A DNA stretch of 64,000 nt from Caenorhabditis elegans (taxonomy: Eukaryota; Nematoda; Chromadorea; Rhabditida; Rhabditidae), in NCBI RefSeq assembly GCF_000002985.6, contig NC_003281.10:7130001-7194000 (forward strand), in the 5' to 3' direction. Positions within the stretch are counted from its first letter, which is position 1. Each line of letters starts with the position of its first letter. Positions 1 to 25,519 of this stretch are shown here, piece by piece. The notes under the pieces are model-generated. The model did not search any database and had not been told where the DNA came from. It saw only the letters and a program-made list of their open reading frames with translations. The position numbers and the translations under genes were made by a program.

Positions 1-35
1 ATATGGGGCTATAATACACAAGCCTTAAATTTCAG

Positions 36-1999
36 CGAGAAGTACCGATAAAGCAAAGCAGCCAGCATTGGAGGGAAAGAAGAAGAAGAAAATTAGTTTT
101 TTTCATAATCTATTCAAATCCCACAGTGAATCAAAAAATCAAGTTGAAATTGGAGCACCAACAGATTTTCGGCATGTTGATGGTGTGAAGTTGACAGATG
201 TACAAGAAGATTTGTATATGCAAGTTAGGAGTAAATTGAATGTATAGTTTTCCAAACCTCTATTGCCAAGACTACGTTGAAATTTCAGGTGAATAATCCA
301 GAAGAAGAGGAAATTGTGAAGCAAGTGATTGTAAGAAATGAAGATCATATTAGACAATCATTGATGGTGAAAAAAGAATCTCAAACTGTGAAAGAAGTTA
401 AGGACAAAAATAAAGATAAAAAAAAAAGTAAAGTGAGTCCGAAAATTGACAAAAGTCGACAAATAAGACTCCAAAACATTGTTGTCCAAAATTTGAAAAT
501 CTAAGACCGATTTATTTCTTTTTTCAGAGCTTTTTTGGACGTAACAAACCAAAAGTCGAGGATGTTTCTCAACCGATTGTACCAGTCATCACTGGTGATC
601 CATTGAATCCCGATTGGACATCTAATTCCACGAGTTCCATGTCTGCGTCGTTCCGGTCTTCGTCTACAGTAACCGCAGCAACATCATTCAAACATAGTCA
701 CACTTTTGCTGCGGATCCCATCAAGACTACGGACTGGGAAACTCCGAGAAAAGATACTTATGGATCTACAAATCAGCGACAGCCTCAAAACATTTATAAA
801 TTCGAACAAGAACACGTTGAACAAACTTATCAAATTGAGAAAATTGAAATGGACGATACACCGCCAGAGTTGCCAAGTAGAGGTGCTTCAAGAAATCCAG
901 AAGATCAGATGACTAGAGGAGGTAGGTATATTGAATGTATTTAGTAAGGAAGGAAAGTTGATTTCTGTTTGGTACTGATTAAGAGATGGGCTTCAGTTTT
1001 CAAAAAAAAAAAGATAGGTGCCAGTGTTTGTAGAGCTTCTCAGTAGGCAGCCTCATTGCAACATCTGCTGAATAACTCTCAAATATGTTTTCAAGCTTTT
1101 ACCAAACAGTTGCAATTTTGGAAAGTAAATTTTGATAAAAGAACTTGACTCAAGGGGGGTCAAAGATTGTCAGATGTTTCCAGGAGTGGTGTTTTTTTAA
1201 CTTTTATTATTATTATTCGGACATTCTTCATATACTGTTTATTTCCAGGTCTCTCAACTCCTCGAATTCCAACTCATCGTGACTCCTATCGTTGGGCTAC
1301 AAAACCAGACACTGTACCGAAGCAGACTCCTCCTCCAACTCCAAATGCACCTTCACATTCTCATCAAGTTGATCAGTTTGCTGAGTTCAAACTAGTGGAA
1401 CCTAAAACACCAACACGAGTGGCTCCACCGCCCCCTCCTTCGGCTCCGCCTACTATTAAATTCCCTATTTCGACTGGACCATCGTACTCTTCGACAACTC
1501 CACCTACCACTCCAAAACCTGCTCCTCCTCCTCCATCACGTATTCCAAATCCTTCTCCTTCTCCGCAACCTGCCGAAGTTAGTAAATCTCCACCACCACC
1601 TCCACCACTTCCACCGATTGCAACGCCTTCTTCTGTACCTCCACCTCCACCTCCACCTCCACCTCCACCACCGGCTCTAGAACAAGAAATCTCTGGGCCA
1701 CCAACAGTTAGATTAACTGCTGTTCCAGAATCTAATTCTGATCGAAGAAGTCTAATGGATGTAAGTTTCGACTTAATCAATATTTTTCTATGAATCTTTT
1801 TCAGCAAATCCGTTCAACCGATCGTTCACAAGTCTTGCGTAAAGTCAGTGATACACCTGAAACGAGGCAATCTGTCCCATCAACGACGTCTGGAACAATT
1901 GTCGATCAGATTCAGAACTTCCTCGATGCAAGAAGATCCGGAATAAATCCAAGTGATTCCGAAGAATCTGACGACGACGATGACGAATGGAGTGATTAG
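36..1999 (+). CDS. WASP-family actin nucleation promoting factor (3' part)
   Basis: Exons 36-223, 289-432, 528-921, 1249-1760 and 1805-1999 join in phase; the 5' end lies outside the window. In order the product shows a lysine-rich stretch, a divergent CRIB/GTPase-binding motif (IGAPTDFRHV, bases ~150-180), a long Ser/Thr/Pro region with runs of 5-12 prolines (bases ~1420-1680), a WH2 actin-binding motif (RRSLMDQIRS) split by the last intron, a central C helix (IVDQIQNFLDARR) and an acidic tail with a penultimate-type Trp (DDDDDEWSD). This is the GBD-PolyPro-VCA order of WASP/N-WASP, which activates Arp2/3 downstream of Cdc42. Any EVH1 domain would lie upstream. The CRIB core lacks the second His and the usual following Gly, so GTPase binding may be weak. 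AATAAA follows at 2040. Confidence 0.85.
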
Positions 2000-2039
2000 G
2001 ATTTTTAATTGTAAACTAGACGGAACATTAGACTTTTGC

Positions 2040-2045
2040 AATAAA
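2040..2045 (+). terminator. poly(A) signal of the WASP-family gene
   Basis: AATAAA 41 bases after the stop codon. The convergent POT1-like gene ends at 2135, so the two 3' UTRs nearly meet. Confidence 0.6.
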
Positions 2046-2134
2046 ATCCGTTTATTCTCAGTAATATTATTCACAAGTGAAATTGAATTTATATTTAACA
2101 TGATTATTAGTAGAAGCGAAGAAATACTGAAAAC

Positions 2135-3665
2135 TCAAATATTAATATTGTAGAAAACAACTTCCGAGAGATGAATATCAATTGACTTCAATTCAAGTGA
2201 ACGGAACACTACCAACCCTTTTATATGCACAATTGACGCATCGCGAACCTTTTCCTGAAATTTTTAAAATTTGAACTATGCTTTCCAAATTGGCTAGGAT
2301 TCGTACCTGAATATTTTTTTTGAATCTAGTAACTTTCTCTTCCTCTTCTACGATATTGCTTTCAGAATCCCAATCTTCACAAATGTCCAGCTCCGTTTTC
2401 TGAGATTTTGATTATATTTTAAGAGTGGTCGAAAAATGAGAAACTCACAATCAATTCCAAAGGGATTGTAAGAAATACTCCATAAGTTTCAATAGAAATA
2501 CGAATCCGAAATGCAGCGTGGAAACTTTCCATTGCTTCTGAAAATGAATATGGTTCGATTCTTTACATTGTTGACTCCATAAAAGGCTAACCTTGACAGA
2601 ACCGACAATTTGTTGGGATATTGTTTTGTGCATACTCAACGTGATTGTATTCGACATGACAAGTTGTACAGTTCAATACATATTGCACAAATTGTTCCGA
2701 ATTCTCATCGTTGAACCAAGAATCATCAATTTCTAGTAAACTGAAATTATATATAAGATGGTCAAAAAATAATCAATATGGGAAATTTTTCGATAATTTT
2801 CTTTCTTTTTAAAACTTCATTATTTTCCGTACAAATTCAATAACCGTTTCATATTTATCACCTAGGAATTGACTAATTTTCTGACTTTTGAGTTTCAACA
2901 ATGTCTCCAGGCCGGTGATAGAACAATTCTCGAGCATTTCTTGAAAGATGTTCCTTTCTTGAAAGTGCAATTTTGTTGAAAAGGCTCTTGATAAATGTAT
3001 CAGCAAACATCGCTTCTCGGCGCTCAATCTATAACAATATAATTAGCATTTTCAACAAACAGTTGAGCTTACTAATTTGTTTGCCATAGTATCAACTGAT
3101 GTTTTCCGACCTGACTTTCTTCTTGATTTTCCTAGTTTGCGGAGCGTCTGGAGCTGAAAGTTGTGAAAATTCAATAACACATTAAACTTTTTTCAATTAT
3201 CTTAACTGACCCTTTCACTGTCTTCATCGCTTTTAGTCCATGATCTTGAGCTGATAATAACAGGATTATCCACTTTTCCGGATTGAGACCAAGCTATAAG
3301 ATGACAACCTGGAATACTTAAGAAATTGTAATTGTGTCACATAATAAGTTTTACCAAATAATCCGATTTGAGCAATTCCTTCTTTTGAATTGAGAATTGA
3401 CTGAATTTTGCACCGATGAACTCGTACCACTTGGCGTAGCTGAAATTCAAGCTCCTGGTCTTCTTTTGGTATTACTCGTAAATAGATAGATTGCGTTTCA
3501 TCCTAAAAATCATATGACAATAATTGATAGAATCGATAAATCACTCACTTTGATAAGAACAACAATTTGGTTGATTTTTTTCTTGATGAAAATTATTTTC
3601 CCGTAGAAGTTTTGTGGAGTCGGACCCGGTACCAAATCCTGAATGTGCTGGTAAGTGTATTGCAT
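2135..3665 (-). CDS. pot-1: POT1-like telomere end-binding protein
   Basis: Nine exons on the minus strand: 3549-3665, 3355-3502, 3211-3308, 3073-3153, 2886-3028, 2592-2740, 2449-2537, 2307-2399, 2135-2254, giving about 345 aa. An SL-type acceptor (TTTTCAG) sits one base before the ATG. The N-terminus (YTYQHIQDLVPG, then NFYGKIIFIKK) reads like the start of a POT1 OB fold that binds single-stranded telomeric DNA; a middle RPGDIVE segment fits an OB strand. The C-terminal third has a CTTC...CRFC zinc-type pair, as in the POT1 C-terminal region that contacts shelterin partners. The 2886 donor (GTCAGA) is weak and was chosen because it alone keeps the frame. The symbol rests on memory that pot-1 lies near glr-2 and ggtb-1. 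Confidence 0.72.
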
Positions 3666-3882
3666 TCTGAAAATCTGTAAAAATAATTTAAAAGGAATTG
3701 GTAAAACAAAAACACAGAGAAAACAAACTAAATTTAAGTTGGCGCTCTCGCTAAACAACACGCGATTCGTAATTTCGGAGCCTCGTTCGTTGCATATTTA
3801 ATGTTTTCAACGATAAAAATTTCATAATTTTTCTTCAGTTACACGCTTTCTTCATCAATTTGGCAACGGTTTCAACCTAAAA

Positions 3883-6408
3883 ATGGTAACTAAATTTATT
3901 AAACATAATTTTTTAGAATGTAAAGGTTTCAGAGCTTTGCTGGACTTTTAGATTTTGCTCGGAAGGATGTCGATCTGCCGCAAAATTCTCCAAACGAATT
4001 ACTGAAAGATCTACATGCTAACTTTATCAATCAATACGAGAAAAACAAAAATAGCTATGTAAGTGGCAATGTTATATTAGATGTGGAAATAAATTAAATA
4101 ATTATATTTCAGCATTATATAATGGCTGAACATCTGAGAGTGAGCGGAATTTATTGGTGTGTCAACGCGATGGATTTATCAAAGCAGGTGAGAGAATTTT
4201 TAGAATTATTCTGTGTACATAGATAATAAATTCTTTTTTCAGCTCGAGAGAATGTCGACTGAGGAAATCGTGAATTACGTACTTGGCTGTCGGAACACGG
4301 ACGGAGGATATGGACCTGCTCCTGGTCATGATAGTCATCTTCTACACACACTGTGTGCTGTTCAAACTTTGATTATTTTCAATTCAATTGAGAAAGCAGA
4401 TGCGGATACAATCAGCGAATATGTGAAAGGCTTGCAACAAGAAGACGGAAGCTTTTGTGGAGATTTATCTGGTAAGTTATATTTCTCTTGAAAAAAACCT
4501 TTTAGAAAAAAATTAATTTGAAGGAGAAGTTGATACACGATTCACTCTGTGCTCTCTCGCTACTTGTCATTTACTTGGTCGACTGTCCACATTGAATATC
4601 GATTCAGCTGTACGATTTCTCATGAGATGTTACAATACGGATGGTGGATTCGGAACACGCCCAGGATCTGAAAGTCATTCCGGACAGATATACTGTTGTG
4701 TTGGAGCTCTGGCGATTGCCGGACGACTTGATGAGATTGATAGAGATAGAACAGCCGAATGGCTTGCTTTCAGGCAATGTGATAGTGGAGGATTAAATGG
4801 TAAGACTATTAGATATTTATAAACATAAAATACTTTCAATTCAGGTCGGCCTGAGAAATTACCCGATGTATGTTATTCCTGGTGGGTTCTCGCTTCTCTC
4901 GCCATTCTCGGACGCCTCAATTTCATTGATTCTGATGCTATGAAAAAGTTCATATACGCTTGTCAAGATGATGAAACTGGAGGATTTGCAGACAGGCCCG
5001 GAGATTGTGTAAGTTTTCTTAATAATATTCAGAAATTTATATTTGTATTACAATCAAATAATGTATTGGCCACAACAAAGCAATTATTTGAGTGTTCCTT
5101 CAATAACAGCTAGTTGCATAAGCTGAGAGCGTTTGAGTTCCGAGTCAGTATGTTCCAAAAATTCTTGAAGCATTTTCTTGATAGATGACAGTTTCTCGGA
5201 TGCAGCCTCTTCCGAATCGGAGCGGACTGAAATCATCACGTGAATCGGTTCTTTGAGATGCTCCCAGCCAACACGTTCACGAAGACGTTCTTCTTTGGCA
5301 TCATCTTTTGTACATCCTGCAAAATAGAACAGATTATTGATTTCTCAAACTGCAAGATATACCTTTTCCGCGAATGAACAGCTTGCATCCGAGATCTTTT
5401 TCGAGTTGGCGAATTGTCATTCCACGTGGACCAATGAGGCGTCCGACTGGATTAGTATTGCTGAAAGGTCATATTTTGGAACGTCCATTCCAATACTATC
5501 AACTATACTTGGCAGTCTCGGGAGGAAAGAAAACTTTGTCAATTTTCTCAAACTTCCCCTCTTCCTTATTTTCATTCTCAGAACAACCATTTTTCAAACC
5601 TCCAATCAATGACAAAGTCATTGGGCTGAAAGTCTGGCGACGTTGCAGTCCAGGTGGTGGTGTCATCAACAACGGATCATCCTTCAGAAGATTTCTAAGC
5701 GAGGATAGATCCATTGATTCATCTTTTCCAGCATTAGCTCTTCCGAGGAAAGAGGGTGGCGGTGTTCCGCTTCCGAGACCATTCACGATCATTTCTGCGT
5801 CATAAACACGCTTGATTTCACGAACTAGAAGATTCTGAAAACATGACCCACATGTATACTAAGATCATATATAATCTCAAGCTTACATGAGCATTTCGAA
5901 ATTTGACACTATCATTCGATTCGTATATGTTAGTCATTATCTGAAGCTCTTTCAACAGATCGTCTAAATAACTGAAAATAATAAAACATTGTCGGAACAG
6001 CTGAAAACGTTTATTTATATACCTGCCAGTTGAACAATTAGTTGATGACTCCGGGATGCTCATTTCGCGTTGCGTCGAGACGGAAGCGAATTTCACGAAG
6101 TGGTTAATAAACTATTCGGTGAGTACTAAACTATTGATCGATCAAAGTGAAATCTCAATTGAGGGCAGTAGGATAAATAAAAATGGATCACGTTTTCAAT
6201 TTTCCAAAAAAAAATTTTTGAAGAAATAATTATTAAACGTGCCAATTTAACTTTTATATTTGATTTTTTTCAGGCGGATCCCTTCCACACGGTCTTTGGC
6301 ATAGCTGCACTTTCTCTGTTTGGAGACGACACATTGGAGTCAGTGGACCCAATTTTCTGCATGACCAAGAGATGTCTCGGTGATAAGCAAGTGGAGATGT
6401 ATTACTAA
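3883..6408 (+). CDS. ggtb-1: Rab geranylgeranyltransferase (GGTase-II) beta subunit
   Basis: Exons 3883-3885 (the ATG alone), 3933-4058, 4113-4187, 4243-4471, 4524-4799, 4845-5008 and 6274-6408 give 335 aa, normal for the family. The product transfers geranylgeranyl groups to C-terminal cysteines of Rab GTPases delivered by REP, with an alpha subunit, in the cytosol. Repeated prenyltransferase motifs ([28 protein letters not shown]) mark the alpha-alpha barrel. The zinc ligands are all present: Asp and Cys of LPDVCYSWW and His of DPFHTVFG. The first exon holds only the start codon. The 1.27 kb last intron contains a whole antisense KH-domain gene. AATAAA lies at 6442. Confidence 0.95.
5084..6063 (-). 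CDS. STAR-family KH-domain RNA-binding protein, nested in ggtb-1
   Basis: Five exons (6023-6063, 5887-5971, 5509-5834, 5363-5460, 5084-5316) give about 260 aa. An N-terminal helix ([10 protein letters not shown]) resembles the Qua1 dimerisation region of Quaking/GLD-1 proteins. The KH core follows: KVFFPPETA, then [18 protein letters not shown] with the GPRG loop, RGKG, and [16 protein letters not shown]. The C-terminal helix matches Qua2-like KH extensions. STAR proteins bind UAAY-type RNA sites to control splicing or translation; the target here is unknown. The gene lies entirely within the last intron of ggtb-1 on the other strand, so the two primary transcripts are complementary over about 1 kb. 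The donor at 5508 (AA|GTATAG) was chosen because it keeps the KH frame. Confidence 0.85.
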
Positions 6409-6441
6409 TTTATTGTAATTATTTAAATTGATACTGATTAA

Positions 6442-6447
6442 AATAAA
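6442..6447 (+). terminator. poly(A) signal of ggtb-1
   Basis: AATAAA 33 bases after the ggtb-1 stop. A complementary AATAAA for the convergent gene lies at 6523-6528 on the minus strand. Confidence 0.55.
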
Positions 6448-6541
6448 TTATTATTTAATCTAAGACGTATCGAAAATATCCTGAAATTCAAAACGACCGG
6501 ACAAACATTATACAATAAACCAATTTATTCTCTATTAACAC

Positions 6542-8246
6542 CTATTCACAAGTAGTATTATCCTCCTCATCCTCCTCCATCATCTTCTCACATGCGAATT
6601 GTTCCAGCTGGCTGATCACTTTTTCAGTTTTTGACTTCAATACGGGATCTTTGACATGTTTGAGTCCATAAGTTAATGCAATGATGTAAGTGAACACATA
6701 CTGTGGAAGAGTCTCGATTGCACACGGACGTTGGGAACGAATCGACATTGCAATTTCCTGAATTATCTTATTTGATTCATTCAAAAACAGTGAAAATACC
6801 TTAATATTAGGTGCATCCCCAGCCTGCAATTTTTCAATTGCCTGAACTCCAACTAGAAATGACCCGGCTCTTCCAGCACCGTAGTTGCTCACAATAGCAC
6901 AAGTTGCGTCACTATCCTGAAAAAAATTAGTTTCAGTGAAATTTAATTAAGGATAACAACTTACAATATCAGAATCAAAGACACTTGCTGCAGTGGCAGC
7001 AATCCTTCCGTAGCTAACTGTCGGAATTTTACCATCTGGCCAAAAATCACAAATCTCGATCATTGCGAATGGAGCTTCTGCACAGTCTTTTGGCACAACT
7101 TCATAATACAATTGAGTATTCGGTTGTTCATCACTTTTCGACACAGTCTTCCGATTATTGACTCGAATTGTTTTAAATTCTTTGAAATCTTCTGGAAAGT
7201 ATTCGCTCAGTGCAGCCTTGTCTAGCTCATCTTCTCCAATAAGTATGAAGAGTCTTTGAATTTTCTGTGCGGCAACCATCAACCAAAATGATTCAAGTGA
7301 ATGTGGAGAGTCGGATAAAGGAAGTTGTGCAAGAATTGTAGACTTTGTGCTTATCTGAATTATATTCAAGTTAACATTCTACAAATAACACTGTCTTTCT
7401 CGCAGGGTCTTGCCACGATTTTGGTTAGTATAATGGAGTTGAGGGAGCCCCCCTCTTTCTCTCAATTGCTTACCGATGGAATGGATGTCACAGTTGCGTG
7501 ATAAAAGAAGTCAGCTTCACCTCCTCCTTTAACTCGATTGGCATCATAAAGTTCCACGTTCTCCGACTGACAATAATCAATATTTTTCTTGAATGCCTGA
7601 CACTTTTCCAAATCGACTTTCATTGTGTCAATTGGTTTGAAGTCCGCCTCGAGAAGTTTACGAATTTCCACCAGTTTTTCTAGTTGCTCCACCCACGTTT
7701 TGACACCTTTCTCAACGTTCTTTCGATTTCCAGAAAGTTCCATTTGACTTTCAGCACGACGGAGAGCTATCGTTGACGGGGTTTTTGATGGACCAGTTTC
7801 CTGAAAATATAGAATCTACGTAGAAGATTGAATTACTGATTCTGAGGGCGTTGCAAAATGGAATGTTACTTAGGCCCCTCTTCTAATATGGATTGCAAGA
7901 ACAGTAAAATAATAGAATTACTTACCTCCTTCTTCTTTTCCAATTTCTTTGCATCTTTTGCCTTTTTAAATCCTTTCGCAGTTACCTCCATACGATTTGT
8001 GTCCGTTTTAGTCTTATTATCCGTGGAAGCTCCATGAGAATTTCCAGTTGTCACTTTTGATTTTGATGGAGAACGAGATTTTCTTTTGCTAATCTCTGAG
8101 GTTCTCTCTTTAGATGTCTAAATTATATTAATTTAGCTTCCAACTTCTTCAAATCATCTAACCGGTGCCGATCTGGATCTTTTCTTCTTTTTGAATTTGT
8201 CCGCAAACTTTTGCAACAGATTCGTCTTCGATTTTTTCTTTTCCAT
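6542..8246 (-). CDS. Tyrosine-phosphatase-like protein, catalytic Cys replaced by Ser (probable pseudophosphatase)
   Basis: Six exons (8163-8246, 7926-8117, 7474-7800, 6965-7354, 6800-6916, 6542-6757) give 441 aa. The first ~90 residues are Lys/Ser-rich and disordered, as in many nematode PTPs with basic N-terminal tails. The rest matches the classical PTP fold: an N-terminal helical part, FWLMVAAQKIQRLFILI (the worm equivalent of FWRMV...VIVMLT), YYEVVPKDCAEAP, and a signature loop. That loop reads SNYGAGRAGS where active enzymes have CSxGxGR(S/T)G, so the nucleophile is Ser and the final Thr is Ala. The Arg is kept. The Asp-containing WPD equivalent is WPDGKIP, present. This predicts a substrate-binding but inactive phosphatase. 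The acidic tail is EEDEED. Confidence 0.85.
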
Positions 8247-8682
8247 AATTGAACAACGTTCTTCGGTATTCGAGAAATAATTGAATCCGAGTTTTATCAT
8301 TCGAAAGTTCGTGGAAATTTTAAACTCCGCGAATCTTTCGAATTTTCCGGTTCACGTATATGAAATTTGAACAGTTGAAATATTCATAAAATAATCGGGT
8401 AGGCGTGTAGGTAAGAATGAATTAGGAGTGTAGGCAGGCATTCGGAAGTCGCATAGGTAGGCTCGTAGCTAAGCAGGAAGTAGGCACTTAGGCACGTAGG
8501 TAGGCCTCTAGGCAGGTTATCATATAGTAACCGTGCACTCAGGCAGGCGTGGTGTTTCCTTTTACCTATTATATGTGTTTTCAGTTTTCTGTACAAAATG
8601 CACTTTTCAATGTTTTTTACTTGTTTGAAAAAATCCGGATCGTCAAAGTTTAAAATTTTATTTGCAATTTCAAAGTTAAAAT
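8247..8682. repeat. Spacer with degenerate TAGGC-type repeat
   Basis: Between the phosphatase-like gene and the glr-2 stop. Bases ~8398-8520 carry many GTAGGC/TTAGGC-like words at irregular spacing on the plus strand (TAGGCACTTAGGCACG and similar). The same degenerate motif recurs near 13150-13200, 41700, 42830 and 63740-63800. No gene seen. Confidence 0.6.
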
Positions 8683-14832
<6,150 letters not shown>

Positions 14833-16468
14833 TTCGCTTTTTACAGAGTTAACTCTGCTTCATACCAGTTTAAAATATAATTCTCATTTCATTTCGTAAA
14901 TTGGCAAAATGAGACGAGTAGGTTAGAAAATGAGTTAAAGGAGTCGCTGCGGAGTCGTCTATTCCCAAAATTGAAAATGACAGCTTCTTCTTCTTTCTAC
15001 TCTTCGTAGTCTTCTTCTTCTTCTTCTCTTACTTTCTCCTGCTTCTCAAATTGCTTCTTGCGCGGATTCTCTGGAACACAGAAGGGGTGAAAGAAGAGGA
15101 GGAGCACCACTTTTTCAATTTTCTGCCTCGTTTTCCGGAGGACCCATCCATTCGTCCCCACGGTTAAATTGGTTGGAAAAGAGAAGGTTTTGGGGATGAT
15201 GTGAAAATGATAGAGTTGGATTGAAAATGAAAGGAAAATATGGAATTAAAAGTCGATGAGAGCCGTTGATTTTTACATGAAACCCTTTCAGATTAAGGAT
15301 CATTTAAGGATCATCATTGTAAGAGTTTTCAAAAAAAAGTGAATATACCAAATAATCTGTCACCAGTTAGATGGAAAACAGAAGTTGACTCAATTTTCAT
15401 ATTTATAAGATCTCAAAAAGTCTTGGACTATTTTTGGAAAATTTGGCATATTACCAGAACGTTGACTGAAAATTTGTGTAGTGTTTTATTATGTCATATT
15501 AGACTATATGAGTGTATTTAGACGAGATTCCCACTATCTCTATGTCACTTTAAAATTGGATATACTGTGGCCTACCTCACTAGATGCATTCTAATTGCAC
15601 ATGCCATCAAAAAAAAAAGGTTGGAATTATTTTTATTAATTGCCCGAGAAGGTGAGTTGTTTCTGCTTGTACGTTTTTGATAACAGAACGTACATATGGG
15701 AAAATTTGAACAGAAGTATTACTATTGTTGTCTCTTGTCGGTAACACTTCTACTTCCCACAAGTCGATTTTCAGTAGAGGTGTTTCTTTTTCCATTTATG
15801 ATAATTATTATTTTCATTATTGAATTTAATTTACATTAGGTATGTTTTTAGAAATTTATTAAAACGGGAAAGCAAAATCAAGAAAAAGAAGGAATTGAGT
15901 AAGTGATCAAGTTGCATACAAAACCGAATATTTCAAGAAAACTAAAGAGTAAACGGGAAAGGGAAACCAATATGGTTTAACAAAGGGGATCTTAAAACTT
16001 AAAATTCTACTAAAAATTAAACACGAGAAAGGAAAATGAATGGCACGTTTTTCTTTCTTCAGTTTATAGAACAAAAATAAATTAGAAAAGAAAAACTACG
16101 GAGGGAGGAATAAAATTCTTAAGAGTGATTAGAGTGATGAAGAGATCCACAAAACAAGAACCACGGATCTTATGTCTTTGATAAGAACGTCTATAGGACG
16201 ATGGATGGGAAAATTGAAAATTCTTCGTACAAAATGAAATCACAAAGAATTTACCCAATGGAGATTATGAGGAACGGTGGAGAAGGGGATTTGGAGCGAG
16301 ATATTGTAGAAAGAGCACTGAGGAGTAATACGCAAAGAAAGAAAGAAATGAGCAAAAAAATCATTTGGTTTCCAATATGGAAAATCTTGAAGAGAAATGA
16401 AATGCATTGAATCATTTGTGAAAATTATACAAAATATACAATTTTTTAAAAATCCTTCGAAAATCTAT
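14833..16468. other. Intergenic: glr-2 promoter side and ogt-1 3' flank
   Basis: No convincing coding sequence on either strand. A pyrimidine-rich CTT/TTC tract spans ~14985-15060. The part close to 14833 is the likely glr-2 promoter (neuronal expression is known for the gene); the part close to 16468 is the likely ogt-1 3' UTR. Confidence 0.5.
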
Positions 16469-23770
<7,302 letters not shown>

Positions 23771-24065
23771 CGTCTAATCCATTCGATATAATTCTGAAAT
23801 TTGGAAATTGAACTATTGGAAACAAGAAAAAGCCAAAAAAGAAAATAATTTCAAGAAAACTGAAATTTAAATTCAAGAGGGAACAACAAGACGAAAAATT
23901 CAACAAAAGTGGAAAAAGAACGAAAATAGTGAGAGAGTGAAGAGACGTAAAAGAGATGCCAAAGACCACTGCCTGGGTCTCCACACTCTACCTACTATCT
24001 CTGATTTCTCTAAAACCTCTTCCTATCGGCCCTTCAAGTGTATGTTCTGATACGATTAGAGACAA

Positions 24066-24074
24066 GAGACGCAG
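24066..24074 (-). promoter_or_regulatory. CTGCGTCTC motif
   Basis: One of six exact copies in the window, all non-coding: 24066-24074, 25763-25771, 25945-25953, 36837-36845, 54220-54228 and 63414-63422. Most lie on the 5' side of a gene. Confidence 0.45.
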
Positions 24075-25511
24075 AGATAAGAAAAAGAGATTATGTAAGA
24101 AATGGAGGGTAGAGAAAAATAGATGAACAGACCATGATTGGCCTTGAGGGAAGCCGGAAAATGGCCCGTAAAAAGATGGAACGGGATTGGGGTATAGCAG
24201 GCTAGGAATGTCGCGGCTTTTGAATTCGTTCAATATTTTAGAGTGGCAATGAATATTTATTTTTAAAATGTTTTAAGATTAAAAAAAAATAAAAGAAAAT
24301 CCGAAAATTGTTCAGCATTTGAGAAAATTCATAAAATATACATCATAAGAGCTGGGTCAGTGCTGAAAATACAAGCTTCCTAAATCTCAATAATCCCTGC
24401 TACACGAGAATATAATCTTCTACAAATCTCCGTTCAATTAATCTCAATTTCCATTAGGCACGTGCTTGGTTTTTTCCAGTACCCTGGAGTTAATAGAGCT
24501 TTTTGAAATCAAAACTCTGATTTTAGTCAATTGAAATTATTACTTACAATTAAAATAAATTTTTACTCTTATGCATTTTGCTCTTATAAATTTTGTAATA
24601 TGAAAAGTACCGTATCCAATACAGAATTTGAATTCAAAACAATATTAGTATCAAAAGACCGTATCATATCTAAAAGCAAAAAACACGAAAAACATGTGAG
24701 AGAATTAAAAAGAATGATGGCGGCAAAGAGAGTGAGGAAAAGAGGGGAAAAGCGAGAATTGATGTCATTTGTGAACTTTGAATCTCTACTCGTAAAACGG
24801 AATTTGATTCTTTATTGAGCTCGATACGTGGCAGGAGCAATTTAAACTTTCTTTCGAGTATAGTTTGCTTCCTTGTTAGATATACCCCTTGATTATAAAG
24901 AAAATTTCATATAAGTAAGAAAACTCAGATTTTGTGAAAAGAAAGAGTTAGCAGGAAAATAATCAAACTGTGACTTGGAACTACAGAGGACATTGTAAAT
25001 TTGGAAACATTTTCTGAAAAGCAGAGTTTCGGAAATTTTTGAATTGAAAACCTTCACCAGATAGAATTTCTCGTGTTTTATATAACAGATTTTGCAGAAA
25101 ACGTATTTATTCTTTCTTTTTCCAGTGAGTGTTTTAACACTTAGTACATGGAAATGCTATACGCATCAAAACCAGGAAATGAAGTAGGAACTGGAAAATG
25201 TTTCTTGCTCTCTAAACATTAAACATCAATCCTCCATTGGACCAGAATATAGAATTCGAAGATCAGAGATCACTTTTGCAATTTCTAGATTTTGGTCAAG
25301 AAAAGTGAAAGAACGGAAGACATCAGTGTTCAAACGAAGTGGGAAAGTAAATAAAAACAAAACAAAGACCAAATGATTGTAATGCTTCTGATGGGTTGAA
25401 TAGAGAAACTATATTCTCATTTACTTTATAAAAAACAAATATCTTAGAATTTTGATAATGTTTCCTATTGTTTTCCTAAGCAAAAGCACAAACACAGAGC
25501 ACACACAGCAG

Positions 25512-25519
25512 TGACGTCA
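25512..25519. promoter_or_regulatory. CRE-type palindrome TGACGTCA
   Basis: Full bZIP (CREB/ATF) consensus 1.7 kb upstream of the ogt-1 start, in a locally GC-richer stretch with ACGAGTCACTCG next to it. Function not shown. Confidence 0.35.

Noticed and set aside
1373-1807. Minus-strand glycine-rich open frame
   Set aside because: Antisense of the polyproline region of the WASP-family gene; CCN runs read as GGN on the other strand.
15001-15060. CTT/TTC tract considered as a microsatellite locus of interest
   Set aside because: Imperfect pyrimidine tract of a common worm type; nothing specific to report.
24531-24818. 95-codon Lys/Arg-rich frame upstream of ogt-1
   Set aside because: AT-rich low-complexity composition, no exon partners and no recognisable domain.
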